Assembly (NCBI GenBank): GCA_017530365.1
Contig: JAFXMK010000010.1
Span: 1 to 64,000 of the forward strand
Direction of reading: 5' to 3'
Length of the DNA stretch: 64,000 bases
From: Bacteroidales bacterium
GTDB lineage: Bacteria > Bacteroidota > Bacteroidia > Bacteroidales > F082
Shown: positions 16,136-25,303 of the stretch, in pieces
Layout: each line of letters starts with the position of its first letter
Numbering within the stretch: position 1 is the first letter of the stretch
Position numbers and translations under genes: made by a program
Notes under the pieces: model-generated
Told to the model about the DNA's origin: nothing
Database searches by the model: none
The model's input: only the letters and a program-made list of their open reading frames with translations

Positions 16136-16718
16136 TGTTTATCTTTTTGTTTTTGAATTTCTCCACCCACAGTACCCACATCAAGAAGATGACGAAATAG
16201 AAGAATGCCTTGAAGATGTAGTCATGGGCAATATGAAAAGTGTTGGGACCGGGCCATTGCATCTGCATCATCAGGATGCCGCAGATACGTACTACATTGG
16301 TCCACTCGATGATGACCAAACCAGCGGGGATGTACCAAGCTTTGTGCTTCCAAGGACCTGGGAAAATCAGCATCAAAAACAGCCAATGCAACCATTGTTT
16401 CAAGCTGGCACATTCAGGGGCGATGACCACGTTGACAAATCCTCCTTCCTTGCTTAAGGCAGCGATTAATCGATGGTCTGTGATCGTGGTGATGTCAATT
16501 CCGAAAACATGCTGTAGCACCCAGCAAGATTGGTCAAACAACAGGTTCACGGACCAAAGACTCAGCTGATCGATGGCTTTTTTTATGGGCCAAAACTCTA
16601 CGGCCTGCCAGCCCAAGTAAATGAAGTGGAAGCTTAAAATAAGGATAATGAACAACCCCACATCCACCGTACTTCTGTTCTTTGGATTTTTCAGATAGTC
16701 TTTCCAAGAGTTTTTCAT
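16128..16718 (-). CDS. Exosortase/archaeosortase-family protein
   Basis: A 196-residue membrane protein with several helices. It carries the transpeptidase triad of the family in order: Cys in APECASLKQ (about residue 113), Arg in TNVVRICG (about 147) and His in FHIAHDYIFK (about 170). Exosortases cleave C-terminal PEP-CTERM-like sorting signals and attach the protein to the surface or to extracellular polysaccharide. No candidate substrate with such a tail is seen in this window. It overlaps the ROK gene by 8 bp and is divergent from mscS. Bacteroidota XrtF-like proteins are the closest type I know, but subtype is uncertain. Confidence 0.8.
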   Translation of the reverse strand: MKNSWKDYLKNPKNRSTVDVGLFIILILSFHFIYLGWQAVEFWPIKKAIDQLSLWSVNLLFDQSCWVLQHVFGIDITTITDHRLIAALSKEGGFVNVVIAPECASLKQWLHWLFLMLIFPGPWKHKAWYIPAGLVIIEWTNVVRICGILMMQMQWPGPNTFHIAHDYIFKAFFYFVIFLMWVLWVEKFKNKKINNE

Positions 16719-16746
16719 GCTGCAATATTAGTAATTTTTTTTGTTG

Positions 16747-16754
16747 TATTTTTG
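16747..16754 (+). promoter_or_regulatory. -7 element for the mscS-like gene
   Basis: TATTTTTG fits TAnnTTTG. It lies downstream of the first ATG of the open frame (16682), which excludes that start and favours 16775. Confidence 0.65.
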
Positions 16755-16774
16755 CGCATTCAAAAAACAATGCG

Positions 16775-17689
16775 ATGTTAGAAAATGATACTATTGTCGG
16801 ACAAGTAACTGAAACGATTTCGAATGATTCCACGGTCCAAGCCATGGCGGAGACCGTCCAGATGTTGCGTGAAACACCAGTCAACGTGTGGCTTCCCCAA
16901 CTGGTCAAAGACTATCTGGTGCCGTTGGGCATCAAGATTCTGGTTTCCATCTTGGTTTTTATCATTGGAAGATGGATCATCAAATTGATCAAGAATCGAT
17001 TGGCCAATGGGCTTTTGAAGAAGCGTGCCGATCCCACTTTGCATAGCTTTTTCTCAAACTTGATTTCGTTCGTATTGAATTTTATACTTATTATATTCAT
17101 AATCAGTATTTTGGGTGTCAATACCTCTTCGCTAGTGGCACTGTTGGCATCAGCAGGATTGGCAGTGGGCATGGCATTGAGTGGGACCTTGCAGAACTTT
17201 GCTGGCGGTGTTGTCATCATTCTGTTCCGGCCTTTTAGAGTGGGTGACTTTATTTCGGCACAGGGACAGGAAGGCGTGGTGAAGGAGATACAAATTTTCA
17301 ATACTATCGTGCTGACCGTAGATAATAAAGTCGTTCATATTCCGAACGGCATCCTGTCAACGGGCGTGATGACGATTTATACCAAAGAGGATACGCGGCG
17401 TGTCGATTGGACTTATTCCATCGCTTACGGTGACGATTACGACAAAGCCAAGGAGGTATTGCTCCGGATCTGTGGAGAAGACCAACGGATCTTGAAAGAA
17501 CCTGTGCCTTTCGTGGAGATTTCCACCTTGAACACTAGCTCCGTGGATCTGAAAGTCAGGGTATGGGTGAAGTCCGCCGACTATTGGCCGGTGTTTTTTA
17601 ATATGAATGAAAAGGTCTATAAGGAGCTCCCGAAAGAAGGGCTGCATTTCCCCTTCCCGCAAGTCGATGTACATGTGGAGGAGAAGTAA
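16775..17689 (+). CDS. Small-conductance mechanosensitive channel (MscS family)
   Basis: A 304-residue protein with three N-terminal helices, then the pore helix ASAGLAVGMALSGTLQNFAGG, the beta domain (RPFRVGDFISAQGQEGVV) and the C-terminal cage domain. It releases solutes upon hypo-osmotic shock from the inner membrane. Length matches the small MscS type. It converges on gtrA with 4 bp between the stop codons. Confidence 0.92.
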   Translation: MLENDTIVGQVTETISNDSTVQAMAETVQMLRETPVNVWLPQLVKDYLVPLGIKILVSILVFIIGRWIIKLIKNRLANGLLKKRADPTLHSFFSNLISFVLNFILIIFIISILGVNTSSLVALLASAGLAVGMALSGTLQNFAGGVVIILFRPFRVGDFISAQGQEGVVKEIQIFNTIVLTVDNKVVHIPNGILSTGVMTIYTKEDTRRVDWTYSIAYGDDYDKAKEVLLRICGEDQRILKEPVPFVEISTLNTSSVDLKVRVWVKSADYWPVFFNMNEKVYKELPKEGLHFPFPQVDVHVEEK

Positions 17690-17693
17690 GAAG

Positions 17694-18089
17694 TCAGAAG
17701 CGCTTTCCGAAAGTGATGTATTTATTGAGGAAGAATGGAAGCAGGGCCGTCAAGACAATGGACAGGCCTTTGGAGACCATCAGGTTCCAATGGGCGACAT
17801 CCACGCACAGGTACAAGATCAACGAATTGAGTGCCAAGCAGATGATCTGGATTAGGTAAAACGACGTAAAACGCAGGACGGTCTTGTCCTCTTTCTTGAA
17901 ATTGAACTTCCGATTCAGTAGAAAACTGCAGATCACACCGCAGTGAAAACCGATGATGTTGGCATAAAGATAGGGGATGTACTTGCAAAGCACCGCATAA
18001 ATGGCAAACTCCAGTCCTGTGCTGATAATGCCGAAGATGGCATACCAGACAAAACGTGGATGTCGGCTATAAATCTCTTTCAATTTCAC
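17694..18089 (-). CDS. GtrA-family membrane protein
   Basis: A 131-residue protein with four membrane helices. It shows the family pattern FVWYAIFGIISTGLEFAIY, then CSFLLNRKFNF after helix 2, and FLNKYITFG at the end. GtrA proteins are thought to flip undecaprenyl-linked sugars during surface-polysaccharide synthesis. No glycosyltransferase partner is adjacent. Confidence 0.85.
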   Translation of the reverse strand: MKLKEIYSRHPRFVWYAIFGIISTGLEFAIYAVLCKYIPYLYANIIGFHCGVICSFLLNRKFNFKKEDKTVLRFTSFYLIQIICLALNSLILYLCVDVAHWNLMVSKGLSIVLTALLPFFLNKYITFGKRF

Positions 18090-18109
18090 GGCTTTCTGCT
18101 TTGGGAATG

Positions 18110-18117
18110 CAAAAATA
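18110..18117 (-). promoter_or_regulatory. -7 element for the gtrA-like gene
   Basis: TATTTTTG fits TAnnTTTG, 20 bp before the ATG at 18089. Confidence 0.6.
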
Positions 18118-18151
18118 CCAAAAAAAATAGTTGTAATTCAAAAAAAAGCTG

Positions 18152-18159
18152 TACTTTTG
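18152..18159 (+). promoter_or_regulatory. -7 element for rpmB
   Basis: TACTTTTG fits TAnnTTTG. The leader to the ATG at 18207 is about 45 nt. Confidence 0.7.
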
Positions 18160-18206
18160 CAGTCCGTTTTGAAGAAGACAATTGTAATTATTAAAGGAAT
18201 AGAGTC

Positions 18207-18449
18207 ATGTCAAAAGTTTGTCAAATTACAGGTAAAAAGACCGTCACAGGTAATAACGTTTCTCACTCCAACAAGAGAACCAAGAGAACTTTCGAACCTA
18301 ATCTGAAGATCAAGAAGTTCTACGTTCCTGAATGGGATGAATGGGTTGTTCTGAAGGTCTCTGCCGCCGGTCTGCGCACCATCAACAAGAAGGGTGTGTA
18401 TGCTGCTATCATGGATGCTGCAGAAAAGGGCAACTTAAACCGTTGGTAA
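18207..18449 (+). CDS. rpmB: 50S ribosomal protein L28
   Basis: An 80-residue protein of full family length. It begins [20 protein letters not shown] and continues with [13 protein letters not shown] and GLRTINKKG, as in bacterial L28. In many Bacteroidota rpmB is followed by rpmG (L33). Here a strong terminator and then a TonB receptor follow, so rpmG must lie elsewhere. Confidence 0.97.
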   Translation: MSKVCQITGKKTVTGNNVSHSNKRTKRTFEPNLKIKKFYVPEWDEWVVLKVSAAGLRTINKKGVYAAIMDAAEKGNLNRW

Positions 18450-18473
18450 TCTCCCTCTAACAGATTAAGATAT

Positions 18474-18503
18474 AGCTGCCGCGCTTGCACGGCGGCTTTT
18501 TTT
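18474..18503 (+). terminator. Rho-independent terminator after rpmB
   Basis: Arms AGCTGCCG (18474-18481) and CGGCGGCT (18490-18497) enclose an 8-nt loop and are followed by seven T. The stem has one G-T wobble. Confidence 0.85.
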
Positions 18504-18543
18504 GTTTGATATAATAAATAGTTTTAAATCGAGTTATCCAGAT

Positions 18544-20988
18544 ATGCGCATTCGTCTTTGCCTTTTGCTAATACTCTTCTCGCTATCGGCCATGGCCCAA
18601 CACCTGCCGACTGCGACGGTATATGGCAAGGTGACCGATGAGCACAACCGTCCGATCGAGATGGCGAATGTGATCGTTACCGATTTGTTGGTAGGGCAGA
18701 CTACAAATGCCAGGGGCGCCTACGAATTGCAAGTGCTTTCCGATACCGCGCTGGTACTCAATTTCTCTTTTGTGGGCTATGAGCCGAGAAAAGTCTTAGT
18801 ACGGCTGAGACCAGGCGAAAAACGCAAATTGGATGTCACGTTGAAGTCTATCATGACAGATCTTCCCGATGTGGTAATCAGCGATCGTGCCATTGATGCT
18901 TCCAGCCTCACTCGACTTGACGCCAAACAAGCTACGCTACTTCCTACAATGGGCGGTGGTGTTGAAAACTTGATCAAGACGCTGCCTGGTGTCATATCCA
19001 ACAATGAGTTGAGCTCCCAATATACCGTACGTGGCGGTAACTTTGATGAAAACTTGATTTATGTCAACGGGATTGAGATCTACCGTCCCTTCCTCGTTGG
19101 TTCAGGCCAGCAGGAGGGACTCTCCTTTGTCAATTCATTGCTGGTAAACAACATCGAGTTCTCCGCTGGCGGTTTTGCTGCGGAATATGGCGACAAGATG
19201 TCGTCGGTGCTCGATGTTACTTACAAAAAGCCCCGTGAGACGGCAGGATCCCTTTCGTTGAGCATGCTAGGAGCAGAAGCTCATGTGGAGGGCGTGTTAG
19301 GTAAAGACAAGTTTAGTTATTTGATCGGCGCCCGTTACAAAAACACAGCCATCGCCTTGAACATGATGGATACGAAAGGCTCATATCGTCCTAATTTCAC
19401 CGATGTCCAGGCACTATTCAACTACAAGCTCAATCATCAGTGGGATCTTTCATTCCTGGGCTACTACTCTAAAAACCGTTATTGCCTCATCCCTCAATCT
19501 TCGACGGCAGAAACAGGTATGATCAATACCGTCCTGCGCCTTGATGTCTATTTCGAAGGGCAGGAGGTGGACGACTACACCACCGGGTTGGGAGCGGTTA
19601 CGTTGGAGTACAAGCCTAACAAAGACTTGAACCTGAAGTTTATAGCATCAGCTTATTCTGCCTACGAAACGGAGACTTACGATATTTTGGGCGAGTATTG
19701 GCTGGGCCAAGTGGAGACTTCACTTGGTTCTGAAGACCAGGGCAATGTGGTGGCCAATATGGGTTCTGGCGCCTATTTGAAGCATGCCCGCAACTCGTTT
19801 TACGCTCAGGTTTACAACTTCGACCACAAGGGAACAAAAGTCTTTGACCAAAATGTGCTGAAATGGGGATTGCGTTACCAGCGCCAGAATGTGGACGACA
19901 TTGTCAATGAGTGGAACATGGTGGATTCAGCAGGATACAACTTGCCGCATCCTTTAGACAATGCGGGCGTGATGCCGATGGTGTTGCCCGATATTGAGTT
20001 GGATATGTTCCATCGTTCGCATAATGTTTTGGGAATTAATAATGTGGATGGGTTTATCCAGCAGTCTCTGACCTTCCCAGTCCGCAACGATGGAGAAATC
20101 GTGGTGACGGGTGGCCTTCGCGCCAATTATTGGGGCTATAACAACAAGGTGTATGTCAGTCCGCGAGCGGGAATAGCATACAAACCCAATCTCGAAGGCC
20201 GTGACTTGGTGTTACGCCTCTCGGGTGGTGTCTATAATCAAACGCCTTTTTACCGTGAAATCCGTAACCGTGACGGATCACTTTACAAGGATGCCGAGGC
20301 GCAGCGGTCGTATCAAGTCATCTTGGGTAGTGACTTTAAGTTCCATGCCTGGGGAAGGCCGTTTATTTTGACTTCGGAAGCCTACTACAAGTATCTGAAG
20401 AACGTCATTCCATACGACATCGATAATGTCCGTATCCGCTATTATGCCGATCAGAAAGCTAAAGGCTATGTCACCGGTCTGGACTTCAAGATCAATGGCG
20501 AGTTTGTCAAAGGTATTGACAGCTGGGCCAGTCTTTCTTTTATGAGAGGTCGTGAGATCATCGATGGGGATGAGGCAGGTTGGCATTACAGGCCGTCCAA
20601 TCAGTCGGTGAGTTTCTCCATGTTTTTCCAGGATTACATCCCCAATGCCCCGACTTGGAAAGTCAACATGACTTTGACATTTGGCACGGGTATGCCAGTC
20701 AACGATCCTGAATCCAAATATTACCGTCCTTTTATGACCTATCCGGCATATCGTCGTGTGGATATCGGTTTTGTGAAACAGCTGATCAACGAAGGCAGCA
20801 GTTTCCGCAAGGGCAATCCGCTGAATTATGTGAAGAACATGTATGCCAGCGTAGAGGTATTCAATCTCCTGAACGTGCCGAATACGGTCTCTTTCACTTG
20901 GGTAAAGGATGTGTATAACACATCATGGGGGATCAATAGTTACTTGACCCCCCGATATGTGAATGTTAAACTGGTTACGGAGTTTTAA
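18544..20988 (+). CDS. TonB-dependent outer-membrane receptor
   Basis: An 814-residue protein: signal peptide (MRIRLCLLLILFSLSAMAQ), then a carboxypeptidase-like regulatory domain (YGKVTDEHNRPIEMANVIV), then the plug (IKTLPGVISNNE, YTVRGGNFDENLIYVNGIEI), then a 22-strand-type barrel ending in NVKLVTEF with a terminal Phe. It imports a ligand energised by TonB/ExbBD. There is no SusD partner and no adjacent glycan enzymes, so a siderophore, cofactor or peptide ligand is as likely as a sugar. The frame opens at 18502, but the signal peptide starts at 18544. It overlaps the convergent aminopeptidase gene by 4 bp. Confidence 0.9.
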   Translation: MRIRLCLLLILFSLSAMAQHLPTATVYGKVTDEHNRPIEMANVIVTDLLVGQTTNARGAYELQVLSDTALVLNFSFVGYEPRKVLVRLRPGEKRKLDVTLKSIMTDLPDVVISDRAIDASSLTRLDAKQATLLPTMGGGVENLIKTLPGVISNNELSSQYTVRGGNFDENLIYVNGIEIYRPFLVGSGQQEGLSFVNSLLVNNIEFSAGGFAAEYGDKMSSVLDVTYKKPRETAGSLSLSMLGAEAHVEGVLGKDKFSYLIGARYKNTAIALNMMDTKGSYRPNFTDVQALFNYKLNHQWDLSFLGYYSKNRYCLIPQSSTAETGMINTVLRLDVYFEGQEVDDYTTGLGAVTLEYKPNKDLNLKFIASAYSAYETETYDILGEYWLGQVETSLGSEDQGNVVANMGSGAYLKHARNSFYAQVYNFDHKGTKVFDQNVLKWGLRYQRQNVDDIVNEWNMVDSAGYNLPHPLDNAGVMPMVLPDIELDMFHRSHNVLGINNVDGFIQQSLTFPVRNDGEIVVTGGLRANYWGYNNKVYVSPRAGIAYKPNLEGRDLVLRLSGGVYNQTPFYREIRNRDGSLYKDAEAQRSYQVILGSDFKFHAWGRPFILTSEAYYKYLKNVIPYDIDNVRIRYYADQKAKGYVTGLDFKINGEFVKGIDSWASLSFMRGREIIDGDEAGWHYRPSNQSVSFSMFFQDYIPNAPTWKVNMTLTFGTGMPVNDPESKYYRPFMTYPAYRRVDIGFVKQLINEGSSFRKGNPLNYVKNMYASVEVFNLLNVPNTVSFTWVKDVYNTSWGINSYLTPRYVNVKLVTEF

Positions 20989-22406
20989 TACAATCCCGGC
21001 ATCTTGATCCATTCGCGACCTTGGGCGCAGATTTCCTCGACCTCGGCAACGGTCTTTGGAATCGGTCTTCCAAGAATGCGGCAGCCATCTTCGGTGATGA
21101 GCAGGTCGTCTTCAATGCGGATGCCTCCGAAGTCCTTATAGGACTCCAGCTTCTCGTAGTTGATGAAATCCTTATGCTTGCCTTCGGCTTTCCATAGATC
21201 GATGAGGGTGGGGATGAAATAGATGCCTGGCTCGTCGGTGACCACGAATCCAGGTTTCAGTGTCTTGCCGCAACGCAGGCAGCTGAAGCCTTGCTTGGTG
21301 GAGCGAGGCGTGATGTCGTCATAGCCAACGTATGTCTCGCCCAGGCCTTCCATGTCGTGCACGTCCATGCCGAGCATGTGTCCCAAGCCATGAGGCATGA
21401 AGAGCCAGTGGGCACCGGCCATCAGAGCTTCGTCAATATCGCCTTTCATCAGTCCGACATCTTTCAGGCCTTCGATCAAGGTGCGGCAGGCCAAGGTGTG
21501 CATGGTCATGTAAGGGATGTAGGGACGGGTATTGGCAGCGACCTTCTGGTTGGCTGCGAGGACGATTTCGTAGATTTCGCGTTGGCGTTGGTTGAACTTG
21601 CCGCCCACGGGGGTGGTGCGGGTAAAGTCGCTGGCATAGTAGTTTTCCGTCTCGGCACCGGCATCGCACACCATCATGCGTCCTTCTTTCAGCACATTAT
21701 GATGGCTGTGGTTGTGCAGTGTCTGTCCATCAACGCTGAGGATGACAGGGAATGACACGGGGCCGCCTCCAGAGAGCGACAAGCCTTCTACTACGCCTGC
21801 AATGTCTTGCTCCACCATGCCTGGCTTACACATCTTCATCGCTGTGGTGTGCATGTAGTAGGCGGTGTTGGCGGCGCGTTCCATCTCGGCAATCTCAATG
21901 TCGCTCTTTACCTCGCGCATGGCAATCACAGCTTTGATGAGCTCCAAGCTGACGAATTCGGATACCTTGTTGACGTTGCAGTTGAGCCAGTTGGAGATTT
22001 GAATCTGTGTGTCGCCACGATAGGTGGGAAGGATATGAATCATGCGTCCCTGAGCCATGGCTTGCTGGATGTAGGCTCCAAATTGGTTGAAGTCGCGGCA
22101 GTCTGTGATGCCGATGCTATCGCCTTGTTCCTGCAGTGAGGGAAGGGGACCACACCAAATCACATCGTCGATGGTGACATCCACGCCAAAGAGGATTTCT
22201 TCACCGGTTTCAAAGTCGATGACACCGACCAGATCGGGGTGATTCAGCCCAAAGAAATAGGAGAAATTGCTGTCTTGACGGTAGATATAGGTGTTGTCAG
22301 GATAGTTGAAGGGTGCCTCGTTGTTGGCTGGGAAGAATGCGATGCCCTTCGAAATCATTTTTTTCAAGGTGGCGCGACGACCACTATAAACGTCTTTATT
22401 GAACAT
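20985..22406 (-). CDS. Aminopeptidase P (Xaa-Pro aminopeptidase), paralogue 1
   Basis: A 473-residue M24B metallopeptidase. All five metal ligands are visible: Asp in VCDAGAE, Asp in ASDFTRT, His in HGLGHMLGMDVHD, Glu in TDEPGIYF and Glu in IRIEDDLL. It removes N-terminal residues preceding proline, aiding peptide use in the cytoplasm. Compared with the second copy it carries an extra segment (CLRCGKTL and KAEGKHKDFINYEKLE) in the catalytic domain. A paralogue lies 1.6 kb away beyond the methyltransferase gene. Confidence 0.92.
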   Translation of the reverse strand: MFNKDVYSGRRATLKKMISKGIAFFPANNEAPFNYPDNTYIYRQDSNFSYFFGLNHPDLVGVIDFETGEEILFGVDVTIDDVIWCGPLPSLQEQGDSIGITDCRDFNQFGAYIQQAMAQGRMIHILPTYRGDTQIQISNWLNCNVNKVSEFVSLELIKAVIAMREVKSDIEIAEMERAANTAYYMHTTAMKMCKPGMVEQDIAGVVEGLSLSGGGPVSFPVILSVDGQTLHNHSHHNVLKEGRMMVCDAGAETENYYASDFTRTTPVGGKFNQRQREIYEIVLAANQKVAANTRPYIPYMTMHTLACRTLIEGLKDVGLMKGDIDEALMAGAHWLFMPHGLGHMLGMDVHDMEGLGETYVGYDDITPRSTKQGFSCLRCGKTLKPGFVVTDEPGIYFIPTLIDLWKAEGKHKDFINYEKLESYKDFGGIRIEDDLLITEDGCRILGRPIPKTVAEVEEICAQGREWIKMPGLY

Positions 22407-22443
22407 GTTGAAATTTTTTTATGGAATTTTGTTTTTCTTGACG

Positions 22444-22451
22444 CAAAGATA
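22444..22451 (-). promoter_or_regulatory. -7 element for aminopeptidase P paralogue 1
   Basis: TATCTTTG fits TAnnTTTG, 37 bp before the ATG at 22406. It lies 2 bp from the opposing methyltransferase element. Confidence 0.65.
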
Positions 22452-22453
22452 TG

Positions 22454-22461
22454 TAATTTTG
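22454..22461 (+). promoter_or_regulatory. -7 element for the methyltransferase gene
   Basis: TAATTTTG fits TAnnTTTG. Only 8 nt separate it from the ATG at 22470, so the mRNA would be nearly leaderless. Confidence 0.6.
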
Positions 22462-22469
22462 CGCATTAT

Positions 22470-24047
22470 ATGAAGAAACAAAAGGAAAAACATTTGGACT
22501 TGACCACGGCAGAAACAGCTGCCTTGTTTCATGTTTCTTCTATTACCATTTCCAATTGGGTAAAGGAAGGTTTCTTGGATTTGGACGAGAATCATCATAT
22601 TACGCTCGAGAGTGTCAAAAGATTCCAAAAGAAGTACGCGGGCAAGATCAAATTGCAGGCTCGAGCCAACAAATCGCATAAGGATGAGTTCGATGCCAAT
22701 GCGGTGGATCGAGTCGTTCAGGAGGGGTTGAAGGCAGATGCTTTCGACAATGCTTTGTGTGACCGTTACGAAGCGATGCTTTCGGAGTCCTATAAAAATA
22801 AAGAAGGCGTTTTTTACACGCCAATGACAGTCATCGATGATATGCTGCGTGATGCCGAGGTTGGCCCCGAGACGCTGTTTTTGGATCCTTGTTGCGGTAC
22901 GGGAAACTTCCTGGTTAAGGCGGTGGAAAAAGGAGTCAACCCTGAGCATCTCTATGGCTTCGATACCGATCCCAATGCTGTTTTAATCGCTCGAAAGCGT
23001 ATCAAATCATTGACAGGTTACGATACCACGAATATTGTTTGTGGGGATTTCTTTCAGGAGTGCTCCAAGCTGAATGTTCGTTTTGATCTGGTTTTCACCA
23101 ATCCGCCTTGGGGAAAGAAGTTGCCCAAAGAAGAACGAACGAAGCTTGTGAAACAATATCAAGCTGGATATAGTACGGATACATGCTCGCTGTTTCTGTT
23201 TTCAATCCTTTCCGTGTTGAGTCCCAACGGCATAGCAGGACTGCTGATGCCGGAGTCGTTTTTCAATATTGCCGTTTATGAAGATGCCCGCAAGGCCGTG
23301 CTCCAAAGGACGATCCTCAAGATCAAGGATTATGGGAAGCCGTTTAAAAACATGTATTCGGCTTGCTCGATCGTAGTTCAAAACAAAGCTTTTGATGAGG
23401 CAGAAACAGTTGTCTGCGTCAATGGCGGCAATGTATTTGAGCGGACTCAAAAGAGCTTCTTCACTATGCCGAAACACATCTTGAATTACTGGACGACAGG
23501 TCCCGAAATGTCTTTTATCGAACAGTTGATGCGTCAGCCTTACATTACCCTGAAAGGACACGCCTCATGGGGCTTGGGCATTGTGACGGGCAATAACGCC
23601 ACCCGATGCAAACGCTCGCGTAGAGGAGGTTTAAAAGCTGTATATCGCGGGAAAGATATTCTCCCTGGTCGTTTGTCCCCTGCGAAGCTTTATATCAATC
23701 CTAAAGACTTTCCACGATATCAGCAAATGGCTTCCATGGAGATGCTCCATGCACCGGTAAAGTTAATCTATCGTTTTATCTCCAGTGATTTGGTGTTTTA
23801 TTGCGATACCCGGCAGCGGTATATTCTGAATAGTGCCAACATGCTGGTGTTGGACGACACATTCCCGCTCAGTGCCAATCAGCTTACTGGGCTGATGAAC
23901 AGTCCATTGACCAACTGGCTCTTCAGGCAGCTGTTTCACACCCATAAGGTGTTGCGTGGCGACTTGGAAGTGCTGCCGATTTTCACGGATTTATCGTTGC
24001 ATCGCAGCTTCGATCTCCTCAATTTCAATGGGCAGTCCCTCAAATAA
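22470..24047 (+). CDS. N6-adenine DNA methyltransferase with N-terminal helix-turn-helix
   Basis: A 525-residue protein. Residues 10-50 form a MerR/excisionase-like helix-turn-helix (TTAETAALFHVSSITISNWV). A gamma-class N6-adenine methyltransferase core follows, with motif I DPCCGTGNFL, an acidic FDTDPNA and motif IV NPPWGKK. The C-terminal part resembles target-recognition regions of TaqI/Eco57I-type enzymes. No restriction gene is adjacent, so it looks like an orphan methylase, perhaps regulatory. The upstream frame runs to 22239, but the promoter and the divergent gene fix the start at 22470. Its last 57 bp overlap the convergent aminopeptidase gene. Confidence 0.85.
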   Translation: MKKQKEKHLDLTTAETAALFHVSSITISNWVKEGFLDLDENHHITLESVKRFQKKYAGKIKLQARANKSHKDEFDANAVDRVVQEGLKADAFDNALCDRYEAMLSESYKNKEGVFYTPMTVIDDMLRDAEVGPETLFLDPCCGTGNFLVKAVEKGVNPEHLYGFDTDPNAVLIARKRIKSLTGYDTTNIVCGDFFQECSKLNVRFDLVFTNPPWGKKLPKEERTKLVKQYQAGYSTDTCSLFLFSILSVLSPNGIAGLLMPESFFNIAVYEDARKAVLQRTILKIKDYGKPFKNMYSACSIVVQNKAFDEAETVVCVNGGNVFERTQKSFFTMPKHILNYWTTGPEMSFIEQLMRQPYITLKGHASWGLGIVTGNNATRCKRSRRGGLKAVYRGKDILPGRLSPAKLYINPKDFPRYQQMASMEMLHAPVKLIYRFISSDLVFYCDTRQRYILNSANMLVLDDTFPLSANQLTGLMNSPLTNWLFRQLFHTHKVLRGDLEVLPIFTDLSLHRSFDLLNFNGQSLK

Positions 24048-25274
24048 GTTGATGGGTTCGCCTTGGGTAATGAGCAGGTCGTTCTCGATACGGATGCCGA
24101 TGCCTTCTTCGCGGATATAGATGCCAGGCTCACAGGTGAGGATCATGCCAGGCTCGAATGGCTTGAACTTATCGATGCTGTCGTGCACATCCAATCCGAT
24201 GTGGTGCGACATGCCATGCATTAGATACTTGCGTTCCAATGGCTTATTGGGGTCTTGTTGCTTCACGTCTTCTTCGGTGAAAAGTCCGAGTTGGATCATT
24301 TCTTGTTCCATCAGGCGATGGGTGGTCTCATTGATCTCGTTGATGCAGCCTCCAGGACGATAGAGCTTGGTAATCTCTTTCATCACCCGTAAAACGGCAT
24401 TGTAGCATTGCTTTTGCCTTTCGGTGAACTTCCCGTTCACGGGGATGGTGCGACTCAAGTCGGAAGAATAGTTCTTGTATTCGCAGCCAATATCGAAGAG
24501 CAGCAAATCGCCATCATGAAGCTGGCTTTGGTTTTTCGAGTAATGCAAGCAGCAGGCGTTCTTTCCTCCAGCGATGATGGGCGCGTAGGCGTGTCCTGTG
24601 GCATTGTTCTGTTTGAAGATGTATTCAATCTCTGCCTGCACTTCGTATTCGAACATGCTAGGCTTAACGGTCTCCAAGCAACGACGGAAGGCCTTTGAGG
24701 TAATGTTGCATGCCTGTTGCGTGATGGTAATCTCATCATTGGACTTTATCATACGCAGCGCATTCAGAATGGGAGCGGTGCGGCCATATTGGTGCATCGG
24801 GTACAGCTCCTTGATCTTCTTGCCGAAGCGTTGTTGGATAGTTTCCACGGCGCACTCGTATTTCGGGTATTCGTAGCTGTTCAAGAAGATGGTGTCGCCA
24901 TAGCCAGAGAAGGCAATGTCATTGAGCACGTTATAAAAAGCATCGCTGCCCTTGACGGTCTTTACGCCGGAGATTTCGGAAGCCTGTTTTGCATCCAGCA
25001 TCTCGCCTTGCCAAGTGGCCTTTACCTCATCGTAGGGCTCGATGAAAAGCACTTCACGAAGGCTTTCATCGGGATAGTCTGGCGCGATGAGCAAGAAGGC
25101 ATTTTCTTCGTTGATGCCCGTGAGGTAAAAGAAGTCGGATTGTTGACGGAAAGGATAGAACTCGTCGCCGTTGCGGGGCATGGGTTCGTTGGCGGTAAAC
25201 ACGACGATGGACTTAGGTGGCAGTTGGGCGGCCAAGTTGGCTCTGTTGCGGATGAAGAGGCGGTTTGGAATCAT
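23991..25274 (-). CDS. pepP: Aminopeptidase P (Xaa-Pro aminopeptidase), paralogue 2
   Basis: A 427-residue M24B peptidase of standard PepP length. The N-terminal creatinase-type domain (FYPFRQQSDFFYLTGINEENA) precedes the pita-bread domain, which carries Asp in FDIGCEY, Asp in SDLSRT, His in HGMSHHIGLDVHD, Glu in CEPGIYI and Glu in IRIENDLL. The ATG at 25274 is preferred over an upstream TTG, which lies at the promoter. The C-terminal 19 codons overlap the methyltransferase gene in the opposite strand. Confidence 0.93.
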   Translation of the reverse strand: MIPNRLFIRNRANLAAQLPPKSIVVFTANEPMPRNGDEFYPFRQQSDFFYLTGINEENAFLLIAPDYPDESLREVLFIEPYDEVKATWQGEMLDAKQASEISGVKTVKGSDAFYNVLNDIAFSGYGDTIFLNSYEYPKYECAVETIQQRFGKKIKELYPMHQYGRTAPILNALRMIKSNDEITITQQACNITSKAFRRCLETVKPSMFEYEVQAEIEYIFKQNNATGHAYAPIIAGGKNACCLHYSKNQSQLHDGDLLLFDIGCEYKNYSSDLSRTIPVNGKFTERQKQCYNAVLRVMKEITKLYRPGGCINEINETTHRLMEQEMIQLGLFTEEDVKQQDPNKPLERKYLMHGMSHHIGLDVHDSIDKFKPFEPGMILTCEPGIYIREEGIGIRIENDLLITQGEPINLFEGLPIEIEEIEAAMQR

Positions 25275-25295
25275 GGCTTTATTATAAATAGGTGA

Positions 25296-25303
25296 CAAAG
25301 ATA
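25296..25303 (-). promoter_or_regulatory. -7 element for aminopeptidase P paralogue 2
   Basis: TATCTTTG fits TAnnTTTG. It directly abuts the T run of the terminator of the upstream porin gene. Confidence 0.65.

Noticed and set aside
18544..20988. SusC-type polysaccharide utilisation locus
   Set aside because: No SusD-like lipoprotein, sensor or glycosidase adjoins the receptor gene.
20985..25274. Restriction-modification or BREX/DISARM-type locus around the methyltransferase
   Set aside because: Both neighbours are clear aminopeptidase P enzymes with all metal ligands; no nuclease, helicase or phosphatase gene is near.
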